Shown: positions 26,700 through 35,155 of the stretch, in pieces | Position numbering within the stretch: position 1 is the first letter of the stretch | Layout: each line of letters begins with the position of its first letter | DNA from: CAYTGM01 sp964437365 | GTDB lineage: Bacteria > Sumerlaeota > Sumerlaeia > SLMS01 | DNA: 64,000 nucleotides | Assembly: GCA_964437365.1 (NCBI GenBank) | Contig: CAYTGM010000011.1 | Location: forward strand, 1 to 64,000 | Direction of reading: 5' to 3' | Program-made: the position numbers and the translations under genes | The notes under the pieces: model-generated | Told to the model about the DNA's origin: nothing | Databases searched by the model: none | Seen by the model: only the letters and a program-made list of their open reading frames with translations

Positions 26700-27458
26700 A
26701 TGAAGGACTTCTATCTATACCTCATCTGTCATCATTTTGAAGCGCTTGTAGCTTCACAGCTTTCACCCGAAGAGTTCGGGTCTTACATGTCTGTTGGCAC
26801 CAGAAGACAGACACGGGGTGAGGTGCTCTTCATCAATGTAAAGGAAGAGGGGCTTCCTGAGTACTTCGACCTTAATCGTGCGAAAGCAGAAACCAAGAGG
26901 CATTCAGATGGCGAGCCGAAACACAGCAAGTATGTTCGAACCTATCGTGCCCTGGAGCATATACCTCTTCAAAATCTGGGGACATTGCACCTCACCACGC
27001 GAGACGGACGAGTTATGAACATTGAGCCGATCAGCTATACAGAGGATGAAAGTGAAGGAATAAACATGTACTGCGAGCTATGTCCATCGACTCCACTTGT
27101 CGTTTCAGATCTGCAGCCAAAAGCCTTTATCGAACGCATGACAGATCAGATGAACCCTATATGTTTCCCGAAGATCTTTATGGCTGACCTGTTAATCGAA
27201 CAGGAGGAAGACGGGCACCTTGCAAGTTTTCTCCCCTATCATCATCCAGCACATATACATGATTGTATAAAGCAGATTGATGGGCAGAAGTCTATTAAGG
27301 TTGTTGACCGTACACCGGACCTGGCTGCATTTTACAGAACAATCCGTCGAGGTTTCTTTATCGGTCAGAACGACAGAGTTCAACAATATCCGTTCCCTTC
27401 CAGAGACGAGCTGGATGATCGCTATCATCTCTGGTGGAGAAGTGCATCAATGGGATAA
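26700..27458 (+). CDS. Hypothetical protein, 252 residues
   Basis: An ATG at 26694 is in frame, but AAGGAG at 26686-26691 is better spaced to the ATG at 26700 (MKDFYLYLICHHFEALVASQ). The protein has no signal peptide or membrane segment. It contains EEFGSYMSVGTRRQTRGEVLFI near the N-terminus, an EDESEGINMYCELCPSTPL block, a His-rich PYHHPAHIHDCIKQIDG and the C-terminal YHLWWRSASMG. The 45-bp gap after the pyrophosphatase suggests co-transcription. I do not recognise the family, and the metal-like HH/CxxC residues are only suggestive. Confidence 0.65.
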   Translation: MKDFYLYLICHHFEALVASQLSPEEFGSYMSVGTRRQTRGEVLFINVKEEGLPEYFDLNRAKAETKRHSDGEPKHSKYVRTYRALEHIPLQNLGTLHLTTRDGRVMNIEPISYTEDESEGINMYCELCPSTPLVVSDLQPKAFIERMTDQMNPICFPKIFMADLLIEQEEDGHLASFLPYHHPAHIHDCIKQIDGQKSIKVVDRTPDLAAFYRTIRRGFFIGQNDRVQQYPFPSRDELDDRYHLWWRSASMG

Positions 27459-27464
27459 GGTTCT

Positions 27465-27492
27465 GGACTCATTGCTCTTTGAGCAAAGGTCC
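27465..27492. terminator. Hairpin between convergent genes
   Basis: TTGCTC, loop TTT, GAGCAA (27472-27486) is a perfect 6-bp stem extended by GGAC and GGTCC flanks. It sits in the 42-bp gap between the converging ends of the 26700 and 27501 genes. It has no strong T-tract on either strand. Confidence 0.4.
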
Positions 27493-27500
27493 TTAAAGAC

Positions 27501-28661
27501 TCAAAGCAGAGTTACGTCGTTTATAAGTCGGTGTTTCAGCAAAGTCTTCTTCTTGCCCTGCTGGTCGATTTGAAAGATGGCGGCACCATTCGTATAGATA
27601 AGTGTCCCATCTGAGTCAATGTCGTATGAAACAACCTCTTTTGCGACAATAGAACTGTTTCCGCTTTGATCGCGTTTCATCAGAACCCATGTGTCTGGTA
27701 CCAGACTGGCCGTGTCATCTTTCTGCCATTTCCTCATGGCCTTTTGCGTCTCAACCCATCGTCCGCGGATCTGTACGCTCATCTGATCTTCTTTGCGCAT
27801 CTGTTGTCCCGTCGAGGTTATTAGAGGCTTCTGCGTGAACATCATGGAAAAGGCATTGAGGAACATAATAAACGCACGTACCAGGCGGAATGGAAACAAC
27901 AGAACATCTGCCAGAAGGGTTGTTACTTCAGGTGTCGGTGCTGCTTCGTAAGGGCGCTCGATATAGTACAGATTTCCACTATCGTCTATACGGGGTAGTA
28001 TATAGTCCCGGTCTTCTGCTTCCAGAACTGTTTCTATCTTCTGACTCTTTAAGTCCAGTTTTTGAATTGAGGCTGGTCCGAGTCCAACCATAAACCCGTC
28101 CTGGTCACGTCCTATGCCCGAGGACTGATAGATTATTTCCAGATCCTCGCCAGGAACCCATGACGGAGATGAATCGATGGAATCCCCGGAAGTTAGCTCT
28201 CGCTGATCTGAACCATCCTCATTCATCACGATAATATTCGCCGTCTGATCCTTCATGGTCAGTGAGCAGGTGAGCCAGCCTAACGAGTCGTGGCGCGACA
28301 GGTCTGAGGCACGAAAATCCTGGAAATGAAAGACCCTCTGCTCTTCCTGTGATTCCAGATCGTAGGAAAAAAGGCCTCCAGAAGCCTCCGTTTCGAGCAG
28401 ATATAAGAGGAGATTTTCTCTCTCTCCAGCACAGACCCCTTTCTGGAGAACATGATAACGCAGAGGATCGAATTCATGAGAATTCCCCATCGGCATTTGA
28501 CCACCAAACATGGAGTTCATGCGCCACTCTTTCTTCTGGTGAATCTCCTGGGCGGTCTCAATGGCCTTTTGGGCAAAGCGTGATTCAACCACCTCACTCT
28601 TTCGGTCAGGATCTGCTATATAGAGTTTGCCTGTTGCCAGGAAGGCGAATTTCCTATTCAT
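27501..28661 (-). CDS. TolB-like beta-propeller protein
   Basis: 386 residues. The N-terminus lacks a signal peptide (MNRKFAFLATGKLYIADPD). Propeller strands appear around residues 150-240: RHDSLGWLTCSLTM, IIVMNEDGSDQRELTSGDSIDSSPSWVPGEDLEIIYQSSG and AEDRDYILPRIDDSGNLYYIE; SPSW is the TolB/PD40 hallmark. A hydrophobic stretch (LLADVLLFPFRLVRAFIMFLNAF, about 255-278) may associate with the membrane. C-terminal strands (YDIDSDGTLIYTNGAAIFQID) complete the fold. Its partner and function are unknown. Confidence 0.7.
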   Translation of the reverse strand: MNRKFAFLATGKLYIADPDRKSEVVESRFAQKAIETAQEIHQKKEWRMNSMFGGQMPMGNSHEFDPLRYHVLQKGVCAGERENLLLYLLETEASGGLFSYDLESQEEQRVFHFQDFRASDLSRHDSLGWLTCSLTMKDQTANIIVMNEDGSDQRELTSGDSIDSSPSWVPGEDLEIIYQSSGIGRDQDGFMVGLGPASIQKLDLKSQKIETVLEAEDRDYILPRIDDSGNLYYIERPYEAAPTPEVTTLLADVLLFPFRLVRAFIMFLNAFSMMFTQKPLITSTGQQMRKEDQMSVQIRGRWVETQKAMRKWQKDDTASLVPDTWVLMKRDQSGNSSIVAKEVVSYDIDSDGTLIYTNGAAIFQIDQQGKKKTLLKHRLINDVTLL

Positions 28662-28759
28662 CTTGCACTCGCTACTAATTTCGTATTCTTCAGGTTAAAG
28701 TAAGAACATGAGATTGATGCAGGCAAAGGAAATCTAGTCGTGAGAGAAGATTGTGTTGC

Positions 28760-29965
28760 TTATTTGGAGGGGCGTTTGGGGTGGGAAATCCTGCCGCAAA
28801 ACCCCTCTTCTTTCAATTCACTGGGAGGGATACTGATGATTTGCCGAACGTCTTCGTTCATGAAACCAATCAGGTTGGCAAGTCTCTTCCCAGGCAAGAC
28901 GGCGATGTCATAGAGCTCGCGTATATCACCTTCAATTCTTAACCAGTGATCGATGACTCCACTCTCCTTGTTAACCAGATGGAGAGCGCAAACGCCCTCA
29001 ATGCCGATAGACCTGAGTGTTTCGTCCAGTGGAAGGTCAGAGAAGGTCCGGTTCTCCCTCTGTGCAGAGGTGCCGATCAAGGCATGGCTATTGTGAAGAG
29101 TAAGCCCACGCGCAAACCCCGGTACGAATCCGACTTCTTTCAAATTATCACCCTTTTCATCCACAGAGCACAGGTAACCAGTACCTGAATTCAAGAACCA
29201 GATCCGACCGTCATGCCAACGGGGAGAATGCGGCATTGCGAGGCCTTCTACGACCGATTGGTTTTCCTGTATATCCCAGAGAACTCCACTTCCATTTCTG
29301 TTTTCTCGCCAACCATTGGCGACATCGGTTTGCGAAACAGAAGTCACATATCTGACCTTACCATCACGTGTTGCCAGCCCATTAAGATGGCAACGGTCCT
29401 CGGGTGCTAATTCGGTGATCCAGTCAGGCTTCCAGAGGGGAAGAAAACTATAGTTCTCAGAAAGCGTCCCAAGGCAACAGTACAGCGTATTTACAAAGAC
29501 AAGTCGACCGTCTTGCTCGATCGCCAGGTCATGGATAAACATCTGACCTGTAATGGTGGATGAGAGGGGAGTATAGACCGCATCATACTCTTTGCGGTCG
29601 GGCAGCGCTCCGATATTCTTGAATCGCCAGATCTGGTAGAGCGTTCCAAGGTAGAGTTCTTCTCCTGCAGTAGCGACTCCCATCGCATGTTCATAGGTGC
29701 GAACGGTATACATGAGGTTGTCGTTTTCATCACGGCCGATGATGAGAACCTGGCCACTCTGATAAGTCGTCAGTGCGATACAGCAGTCATTCTCTTTCAG
29801 CCAGCCCGCAAGTCCTGGAGAAGGTACCAGTTGGAAATTATTCTTCTTCAGGTTTCCTTCCTGCATAGCAAACGAGGGCATGGTTGGTCGAGCCTGGCTG
29901 AGAGAGGGACTCTGACTCGGTCTTTTCTTTTTGTTTTTTTTGCTGGATCGCTTTTTCTTGGCCAT
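28760..29965 (-). CDS. TIGR03032-like beta-propeller protein
   Basis: 401 residues from the ATG at 29965; the frame extends to 29980, but that region overlaps the upstream terminator. A lysine-rich start (MAKKKRSSKKNKKKRPS) precedes the family pattern: FQLVPSPGLAGWLKENDCCIALTTYQSGQVLIIG, AMGVATAGEELYLGTLYQIWRF, ATRDGKVRYVTSVSQTDVANGWRENR, LAMPHSPRWHDGRIWFLNSGTGYLCSVD and DLPLDETLRSIGIEGVCALHLVN. These match the TIGR03032 group of conserved propeller proteins, whose function is unknown. No signal peptide is visible, so the protein should be cytoplasmic. Confidence 0.8.
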   Translation of the reverse strand: MAKKKRSSKKNKKKRPSQSPSLSQARPTMPSFAMQEGNLKKNNFQLVPSPGLAGWLKENDCCIALTTYQSGQVLIIGRDENDNLMYTVRTYEHAMGVATAGEELYLGTLYQIWRFKNIGALPDRKEYDAVYTPLSSTITGQMFIHDLAIEQDGRLVFVNTLYCCLGTLSENYSFLPLWKPDWITELAPEDRCHLNGLATRDGKVRYVTSVSQTDVANGWRENRNGSGVLWDIQENQSVVEGLAMPHSPRWHDGRIWFLNSGTGYLCSVDEKGDNLKEVGFVPGFARGLTLHNSHALIGTSAQRENRTFSDLPLDETLRSIGIEGVCALHLVNKESGVIDHWLRIEGDIRELYDIAVLPGKRLANLIGFMNEDVRQIISIPPSELKEEGFCGRISHPKRPSK

Positions 29966-29978
29966 GATTGCCTCATCC

Positions 29979-30011
29979 AAAAAAACTGCAGACTTCTTTC
30001 GAAGCCTGCAG
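29979..30011 (-). terminator. Rho-independent terminator of the gene at 30046-30939
   Basis: On the minus strand CTGCAGGCTTC, loop GAAA, GAAGTCTGCAG forms a near-perfect stem of about 11 bp followed by TTTTTTT. It lies about 35 bp after the stop of the exported protein gene. It overlaps the longer start of the next gene, favouring the shorter one. Confidence 0.9.
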
Positions 30012-30045
30012 CAAGAACCTGTACGATTATTTCAGGTCGGGTCTA

Positions 30046-30939
30046 TCAATAAAGCGACCAGTCAGAAACGTTCGTTGTGATTGAGAAATCAGAAGCAATG
30101 TTGCTGAGGAGTGTTGAGTCATCTCCAACGCTTACGTCTGATGAATCGTAAATCGCAACATCGTCCAGAAGAACCGTGATATCTGAACCACCGATTGGAG
30201 CAGCGAGAGTGGCGCCGGTTGCAAGTGTTGCGAAAGCATTCGTATTATCAGGAGTAACACCTGTGATCTGCGTTAGCGTAGTGGTGCTGCCATCTGTGGG
30301 ATCAATAATGTAGCTGTCGACAATCCCATCGTTTCTCTTATAACTGAGGACGAAGATGTACCACTTATCGAGGTCGAGAGTTTTTGAGTCGCCAACAACA
30401 GTGGTCGGGATTCCGCCCTGAGTGATTTCAATGTCACCTCCAAACAGACGAACAACAGCCATGTCTGCAGTGCCACCTGTACGGGAATCATCAAGGAAGC
30501 GCCAGAGGTCAATGTTTTGATCAACAGCTGCCCCACGAGAATCAATTGCAAAGGCGAATGCAACATTCAAGTTAGGAGTCGTGTTGGCAATCGCTGTGTC
30601 CGCGAAAACGCGGAAGAAGTGGTCAACGGCGCCTGTGTTGATGATATAATTGTCATCAGCGACAACCGAGTTGGGGAAGTCATTTGCGCTGTCCGCAACA
30701 ACCTGAACATAAGGACCATATTCATAGGATGAGTTGTACTGACCTGCTGCATCAATGTCGGGCGTCCCGGCGATTGTTTCTCCTGGCGTAGAGCTTACAG
30801 TTCCGCTTCCACTTGCGATGTCAGCTGGGGTTCCGCTTGCTGAAAGTCCTGAGAATGACTCAACCGCAAGGTAGTTTTGAGCATTGGCGACGCCAGCGGT
30901 ACCAGCGACGGCAACAATTGCTGCTAATGCCTTGTTCAT
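30046..30939 (-). CDS. Secreted LamG/jelly-roll-like protein, unknown function
   Basis: 297 residues, with a strong ribosome binding site (AAAAGGAGAC before ATTTCATG) and a clear signal peptide, MNKALAAIVAVAGTAGVANA/Q. The mature part is Ser/Thr/Asp-rich and beta-predicted (YLAVESFSGLSASGTP, NVAFAFAIDSRGAAVDQNIDLWRF, DLDKWYIFVLSYKRNDGIVDSYIID), typical of a concanavalin-like or jelly-roll extracellular domain. No PEP-CTERM or other sorting tail is present; it ends FSITTNVSDWSLY. The strong signals suggest high expression. Confidence 0.7.
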   Translation of the reverse strand: MNKALAAIVAVAGTAGVANAQNYLAVESFSGLSASGTPADIASGSGTVSSTPGETIAGTPDIDAAGQYNSSYEYGPYVQVVADSANDFPNSVVADDNYIINTGAVDHFFRVFADTAIANTTPNLNVAFAFAIDSRGAAVDQNIDLWRFLDDSRTGGTADMAVVRLFGGDIEITQGGIPTTVVGDSKTLDLDKWYIFVLSYKRNDGIVDSYIIDPTDGSTTTLTQITGVTPDNTNAFATLATGATLAAPIGGSDITVLLDDVAIYDSSDVSVGDDSTLLSNIASDFSITTNVSDWSLY

Positions 30940-31360
30940 GAAATGTCTCCTTTTGGGGGTAAGTGAGGTATTTGATGATGAACATCACGTGAACAATTGG
31001 TGACCGGCCAGTGTCCCGTCAAGCATTGATAGATAAAAAAGAAAGGCTCTGTCATAAATTTTAGAGGCTTCAAAAATTATACACGACCTTTGGAGCGAAA
31101 GGAGCCAAAACCCCTCTAAATCAGGCTAATCTCTAAAACATATATGGTATGAGTTCATCTCTGGTGCATCAAGAAAACGTGCCCAGCATCGATAAAGCAT
31201 CCATGAGCAAGAGGCAAAATATTTCCCCAGCCGCCTGTTGAATACTCTTCATTTTTTGTTACACGGACGTGCAGATGCTCGAGGCCATCCTCGACTCGAT
31301 GGCGTGTGATCGTTTATCAAAATTAATGTTTGGTTAATCAAACATTGCATTGACAAGCCC
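30940..31360. other. Gene-free divergent region
   Basis: About 420 bp separating the divergent starts of the exported protein and the 166-residue protein. Apart from the dyad at 31325-31346 I see no gene or RNA. It is AT-rich near both ends, as expected for promoters. Confidence 0.4.
31325..31346. promoter_or_regulatory. Dyad upstream of 31361, possible operator
   Basis: AATGTTTG (31325-31332), spacer GTTAAT, CAAACATT (31339-31346) is a perfect 8-bp inverted repeat ending 14 bp before the downstream ATG. The size and spacing suit a dimeric repressor site; an mRNA leader hairpin is an alternative. Confidence 0.4.
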
Positions 31361-31861
31361 ATGCCTGCTGTGAACACTCCGCCGCCGTTGGCGAGATATT
31401 CGCCCGAAAATCTTCCCAGGAGTACCAAATTGGAAGTCTTCCCTCACGGTTTTCTAACAGATGTTTACGTCCTCAAAGCACTCGATGATCATTCATTCAA
31501 TGAAATCAGCGGAGAAAACGATTTTCATGATGTTTGTGAGGGGGAAGTTCTCCTGACCGCTGAGCTGCAGGAACAGGTAACGGGGGGAGAGATATGCTCT
31601 AAGCGGGTCTTTCTTGGACTCGAAGGGCTGTCGGGTACATCCTATGGTTATATTTCCAAGGTAGACGGTGCGGACCTTCTCACCCAGTTGAAGAGCGCAG
31701 CCGAGGTCTTCGGCGGGGATGCTCAAAAGATCCTCGCCCTGCTTTCCACTCTCCTTGAGCAGTCCAATATCCTGGAGGGGCTTCATCGCGAAGGAGCAGA
31801 GATCTTGAGGCCAGACCTCGAATCAGGTGACCTCAAGGTTGTCTCGTACGCCCAGGCCTGA
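31361..31861 (+). CDS. Hypothetical protein, 166 residues
   Basis: A 166-residue soluble protein from the ATG at 31361, with no obvious ribosome binding site. It is acidic, with FPHGFLTDVYVLKALDDHSFNEISG near the N-terminus and a helical C-terminal half (LLTQLKSAAEVFGGDAQKILALLSTLLEQSNILEGL). No family is recognised. The dyad just upstream hints at regulated expression. It converges with the DUF1540 gene across a 12-bp gap. Confidence 0.6.
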   Translation: MPAVNTPPPLARYSPENLPRSTKLEVFPHGFLTDVYVLKALDDHSFNEISGENDFHDVCEGEVLLTAELQEQVTGGEICSKRVFLGLEGLSGTSYGYISKVDGADLLTQLKSAAEVFGGDAQKILALLSTLLEQSNILEGLHREGAEILRPDLESGDLKVVSYAQA

Positions 31862-31873
31862 TCAGCCCTTTTT

Positions 31874-32167
31874 TCAGCCCTTTGAATAGCTGAGGCAGGA
31901 AATCTTATCGCCCTGCATACCAATCTTCACTTCTGAGGCCGTGCAGAGCAGGTTCTCGTTATGCTGGCAGTCTGAAGCCTTGCAGGCGCCTACGTTTGCA
32001 ATCTGAGTGCTTTCACCGCCTACAGCACCACCTGACTTTGCCTTGTAAGTACCGCATGTGGCAGGGCTGGGATCTTCGATTGTAATCGCCTGTGCGTGAC
32101 AGGACTCACCTGAGTTATAAACACAGCTGTCTACTTTGCATGAATTCACGGTTGTTACAGATGCCAT
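31874..32167 (-). CDS. Tandem DUF1540 cysteine-rich protein
   Basis: 97 residues; the ATG at 32167 is chosen because GGAG lies 9 bases upstream and the longer frame (to 32227) has no such signal. Two repeats each carry a C-x4-C-x7-C..C pattern: SCKVDSCVYNSGESCHAQAITI..ATCGTY and ACKASDCQHNENLLCTASEVKIG..ISCLSY, matching DUF1540. The four cysteines per repeat suggest a zinc or redox knuckle. The family function is unknown; it is best known from Firmicutes, so its presence in a diderm genome is worth noting. No signal peptide. Confidence 0.82.
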   Translation of the reverse strand: MASVTTVNSCKVDSCVYNSGESCHAQAITIEDPSPATCGTYKAKSGGAVGGESTQIANVGACKASDCQHNENLLCTASEVKIGMQGDKISCLSYSKG

Positions 32168-32398
32168 TTTACTTATCTCCAATTTGAGTTCTGGAGAAAG
32201 AATGAATGAGTAGAGCCTCCCATACAACTAAAATCGAATAACGATAAAAACTTGGTGCTTTTCAAGAATAGTTTGGCCTTTCAAACTTACAGACTTATCG
32301 CTTCTATCCAATCACTCTAAATTGCAATTGAGGCTTTCCGACGCCCCAGAGAGGATTGGTCACTTTCTAAAGTACAGCAATCCTTCAGAGTCTAGACT

Positions 32399-33247
32399 AT
32401 GGGTTCTCCACTTCATTACCTGAAAAAGAAATATCTCTATCACCGGCTGAGAAAGTTCTATCCAACCGAAGTCGATATACTCAACGGCCGCCAGTGCGCG
32501 AACGGTCAGACCAAGAGCGTTGTATTCTTCACCGTTCACAAGTGCGCTTCAGTCTACACAGCCGGTATCATGGCTGAGATAGCCGCTGAATCAAAACTCT
32601 TATATGTTGATTATGAGTCTTTCGCTTTTAATCATTCCCTGCCGAAGGAAGAATGGAACAGGATTTTCTTTAATGGCGAAGCTGCGGTCTATCCAGATCG
32701 CGGATACTTGTTCGGCCCGATCCGGACGTTCACCCTTGCGGTGCCTCACCTGGAGAATTATGAAGTGGTTCTTCAACTCCGCGATCCACGGGATGTTCTG
32801 ACTTCTCTTTATTTTTCTCACGGCTATTCTCATTCTGTACCAGATTCAAAGGCGGGCGAGCTCGTCCAGGAACAGCGAAAGAAAGCTGTCGCAAAAGACA
32901 TCGACCAGTTCGTTCTTGATGAGAGCGATCACTTTCTGAATATTTATCAGGATTATATAGACCATCTATACGGAAAACCCAATGTGCTCCTCCTGAAGTA
33001 CGAGGAAATGGTCACTTCTTTCGAAAGCTGGCTGGAAAAACTTACCAGCTGTGCTTCGCTCAAGATATCTCCTGAATTAAGAGAAAAGCTTCTTGGGCAG
33101 GCAGACTTCAAAGTCGAAAAAGAGGATAAAAAATCCCATAAACGGCAGGTAACTCCCGGCGACCATAAGAGAAAACTCAAACCGGAAACGCAGGAGAAAT
33201 TAACAAGGAAATTTGAGGATATTCTTCAGGCGCTCGACTACCTGTAA
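32399..33247 (+). CDS. Sulfotransferase-family protein
   Basis: 282 residues. PAPS-dependent sulfotransferases move a sulfuryl group to hydroxyl or amine acceptors. The N-terminal 5'-phosphosulfate loop is seen as SVVFFTVHKCASVYTAG (H47-K48 region), and the 3'-phosphate motif as VVLQLRDPRDVLTSLYFSHGYSHS (about 125-148). LLLKYEEMVTSFESWLEKL (about 200-218) fits the family, and the C-terminal RQVTPGDHKRKLKPETQEKL resembles the RKGxxGDWKxxF region with divergence. No signal peptide. The acceptor is unknown; a carbohydrate or sulfolipid is possible. It converges with the LRR gene with no gap. Confidence 0.85.
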   Translation: MGSPLHYLKKKYLYHRLRKFYPTEVDILNGRQCANGQTKSVVFFTVHKCASVYTAGIMAEIAAESKLLYVDYESFAFNHSLPKEEWNRIFFNGEAAVYPDRGYLFGPIRTFTLAVPHLENYEVVLQLRDPRDVLTSLYFSHGYSHSVPDSKAGELVQEQRKKAVAKDIDQFVLDESDHFLNIYQDYIDHLYGKPNVLLLKYEEMVTSFESWLEKLTSCASLKISPELREKLLGQADFKVEKEDKKSHKRQVTPGDHKRKLKPETQEKLTRKFEDILQALDYL

Positions 33248-34252
33248 TTAGTTAAATCGTTTCGACCAGACGCGGTCCTTCTCCACAACATCAAAGTGTT
33301 CATTCATGTAGGAAATGGTTTCATCACTTGCAACAAACAGTTGAATCGTTTCAAGCATCGGGTAGTCCTTGAATGTACTTATTGCCTCAGGAGAGAAGTT
33401 ATTATCACGAATCTTTAAGTCTTTAATCATCGGGAATTCTTTCATATAGACGATAGAATCCTCCTGGAGATAAGCGTTTGGCATGTGGAGTACTGAAAGG
33501 TTTGGAAGATCTTTCAAGTACGCAAGTCCGCCAACTGTATATTTCATTGAATAAAGTTTAAGTTTTCTCAGCGACTTTATTTCTGAGATAGATTGCAGGC
33601 TGAGGTCCGTCAGGAGTGAAGAGTCCTGGAATAGAGGGGAAACTTTCAGTTCCTGAAGGTGCTTCAGACTCTTCAGGTTGCTTATATCCTCATCATCAAA
33701 GCGCCCGGTAATGAAGATATATCTGAGCTCAGGAAATCGCTCCATTCGTACGAGGTCTGGTGCTACTTTCTGTTTTGCCTGGATATCCAGGTACTGGAGA
33801 CTCTTCATTTCGGGGAGAGCGCTGAATCCCTCTCTTGTCAAATCATAGAAGGAAAGCGACCGAAGGCTTTCAGAATTCGATAAATGTTCAAGGCCTGGTG
33901 CACCGATGTCACCTCCACTGATACTTAACGATGTCAAATTTGGAAACAAAGAAACCTGATGTAGAATATCATCCTGAAGAGCTTTGTCGCCTATCGTTAC
34001 GCGAAGTGTATTTACAGAGGAAAACTTTGGCAAACGAATCAAGGTTTCTTTGTCGAGGGCATCTCGGCCGAACCACAGTGAAGCTGAATTTCGGTCAACT
34101 TTATCATTCAGAAGTTCTTCCTTCGATACTTTTGGAACCTCTTCCCAGTTAACGGAAAGTTCTGAAACGTCGCTGGAACCAAATACGGGAACTGTATAGC
34201 TGGAAAGGATCAGCAGAAGGCTCCAGGAAAATAGATAGAAGGAACGATTCAC
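33248..34252 (-). CDS. Secreted leucine-rich-repeat protein
   Basis: 334 residues with a signal peptide (MNRSFYLFSWSLLLILSSYTVPVFG). About ten leucine-rich repeats follow the pattern L..L.L........L..L..L: FPNLTSLSISGGDIGAPGLEHLSN, SLRSLSFYDL, SLQYLDIQA, LKHLQELKVSP, SLRKLKLYSM and NLSVLHMPNAYL. The G[IL]..L/Y spacing is that of the bacterial GALA/internalin-like class. Such repeats bind protein partners; the role is unknown. The protein is extracytoplasmic and its stop abuts that of the sulfotransferase. Confidence 0.82.
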   Translation of the reverse strand: MNRSFYLFSWSLLLILSSYTVPVFGSSDVSELSVNWEEVPKVSKEELLNDKVDRNSASLWFGRDALDKETLIRLPKFSSVNTLRVTIGDKALQDDILHQVSLFPNLTSLSISGGDIGAPGLEHLSNSESLRSLSFYDLTREGFSALPEMKSLQYLDIQAKQKVAPDLVRMERFPELRYIFITGRFDDEDISNLKSLKHLQELKVSPLFQDSSLLTDLSLQSISEIKSLRKLKLYSMKYTVGGLAYLKDLPNLSVLHMPNAYLQEDSIVYMKEFPMIKDLKIRDNNFSPEAISTFKDYPMLETIQLFVASDETISYMNEHFDVVEKDRVWSKRFN

Positions 34253-34479
34253 GTTGAGCTCCGAATGATTGAATGGATAATTTATCTACTCAATGGGGGA
34301 CTGGGTTGACATAATTAGGGTAAGAAGGAAACCAAACACGATTGAGATAGTCAAGAGCAATTGAAACTATAGGGGAGAGGAGAAAAGATTCCTTTCTTCA
34401 CCTCTCAAATTCAGTCTGGTCATGACTTTCGATGTATCATAGAGTTTACCGATAGATTGATGAAAGGATTAGATCACAT

Positions 34480-35115
34480 TTGCCACGTATAGCAATCTTC
34501 AGTGATCCGCACGGTAATCTTGATGGTATTACCGCAACGCTGGATCACGCAAAAAAGCACGATTGTGACGAATTTATTTGCCTCGGAGATGTCGCCGACG
34601 GAGGAGAAAAGGGTGACGAGTGTGTTCAGCTTCTCCGTGAACTCAATATTCCTACAACTCGCGGCAATCACGATGAGGACTGCAGAGTTACCCCAATTAC
34701 TGAAGAATCAAGGCGATGGTTGCAAGAACTCCCAAAGCAAAAATGGGACGATGATATTCTGTACACGCATATATCCCCCGACGAGAACGAGAAAAAGATC
34801 ACATCTCCTCACAAAGCAGCTTTCATATTTGAGGATTTCCCCGATTTCAGAGTTCTCTTCATCGGGCACCTCCACTTCCCTGTCCTCTTCGAGAACGATC
34901 CATCTAACCGCGTAGAAGCAAGACTTCCGAAATGGAAGTACGGAGCCCCGTTTCAGTTATCAAATGAACGACGGTACATTCTCTGCCCCGGCTCTATTGG
35001 ATATCCAAGAGATGGTCTGCGAAAATTGAGGTATTTGATTTTTGAGAAAGAAGCTCAATCTATAACGATGATGAGTTTTGAAGGCCCGCTCCTTGACTTT
35101 GGTGTCTATCTCTAA
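34480..35115 (+). CDS. Metallophosphoesterase (calcineurin-like)
   Basis: A 211-residue calcineurin-like phosphoesterase. It starts at TTG (34480), with AAAGGA 11 bases upstream; the ATG at 34460 is out of frame. Metal-ligand motifs in order: FSDPHGN (D9, H11), CLGDVAD (D37), RGNHDE (N63, H64), YTHIS, and GHLHFPV near the C-terminus. The short length fits the YfcE/ApaH-like group that cleaves phosphodiesters or nucleotides. Substrate unknown. No operon partner; the 3' end forms a long hairpin with the downstream region. Confidence 0.88.
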   Translation: MPRIAIFSDPHGNLDGITATLDHAKKHDCDEFICLGDVADGGEKGDECVQLLRELNIPTTRGNHDEDCRVTPITEESRRWLQELPKQKWDDDILYTHISPDENEKKITSPHKAAFIFEDFPDFRVLFIGHLHFPVLFENDPSNRVEARLPKWKYGAPFQLSNERRYILCPGSIGYPRDGLRKLRYLIFEKEAQSITMMSFEGPLLDFGVYL

Positions 35116-35129
35116 GACACCAAAGTCAA
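35093..35129. terminator. 15-bp hairpin between converging genes
   Basis: TTGACTTTGGTGTCT (35093-35107), loop ATCTCTA, AGACACCAAAGTCAA (35115-35129) is a perfect 15-bp stem. The TAA of the metallophosphoesterase gene (35113-35115) lies at the loop, so the left arm is coding. It sits between the converging phosphoesterase gene and secretin operon. No strong T-tract, but it is symmetric and could act on both transcripts. Confidence 0.65.
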
Positions 35130-35155
35130 CGTTTCATTCTATTCGAATCTTTACC

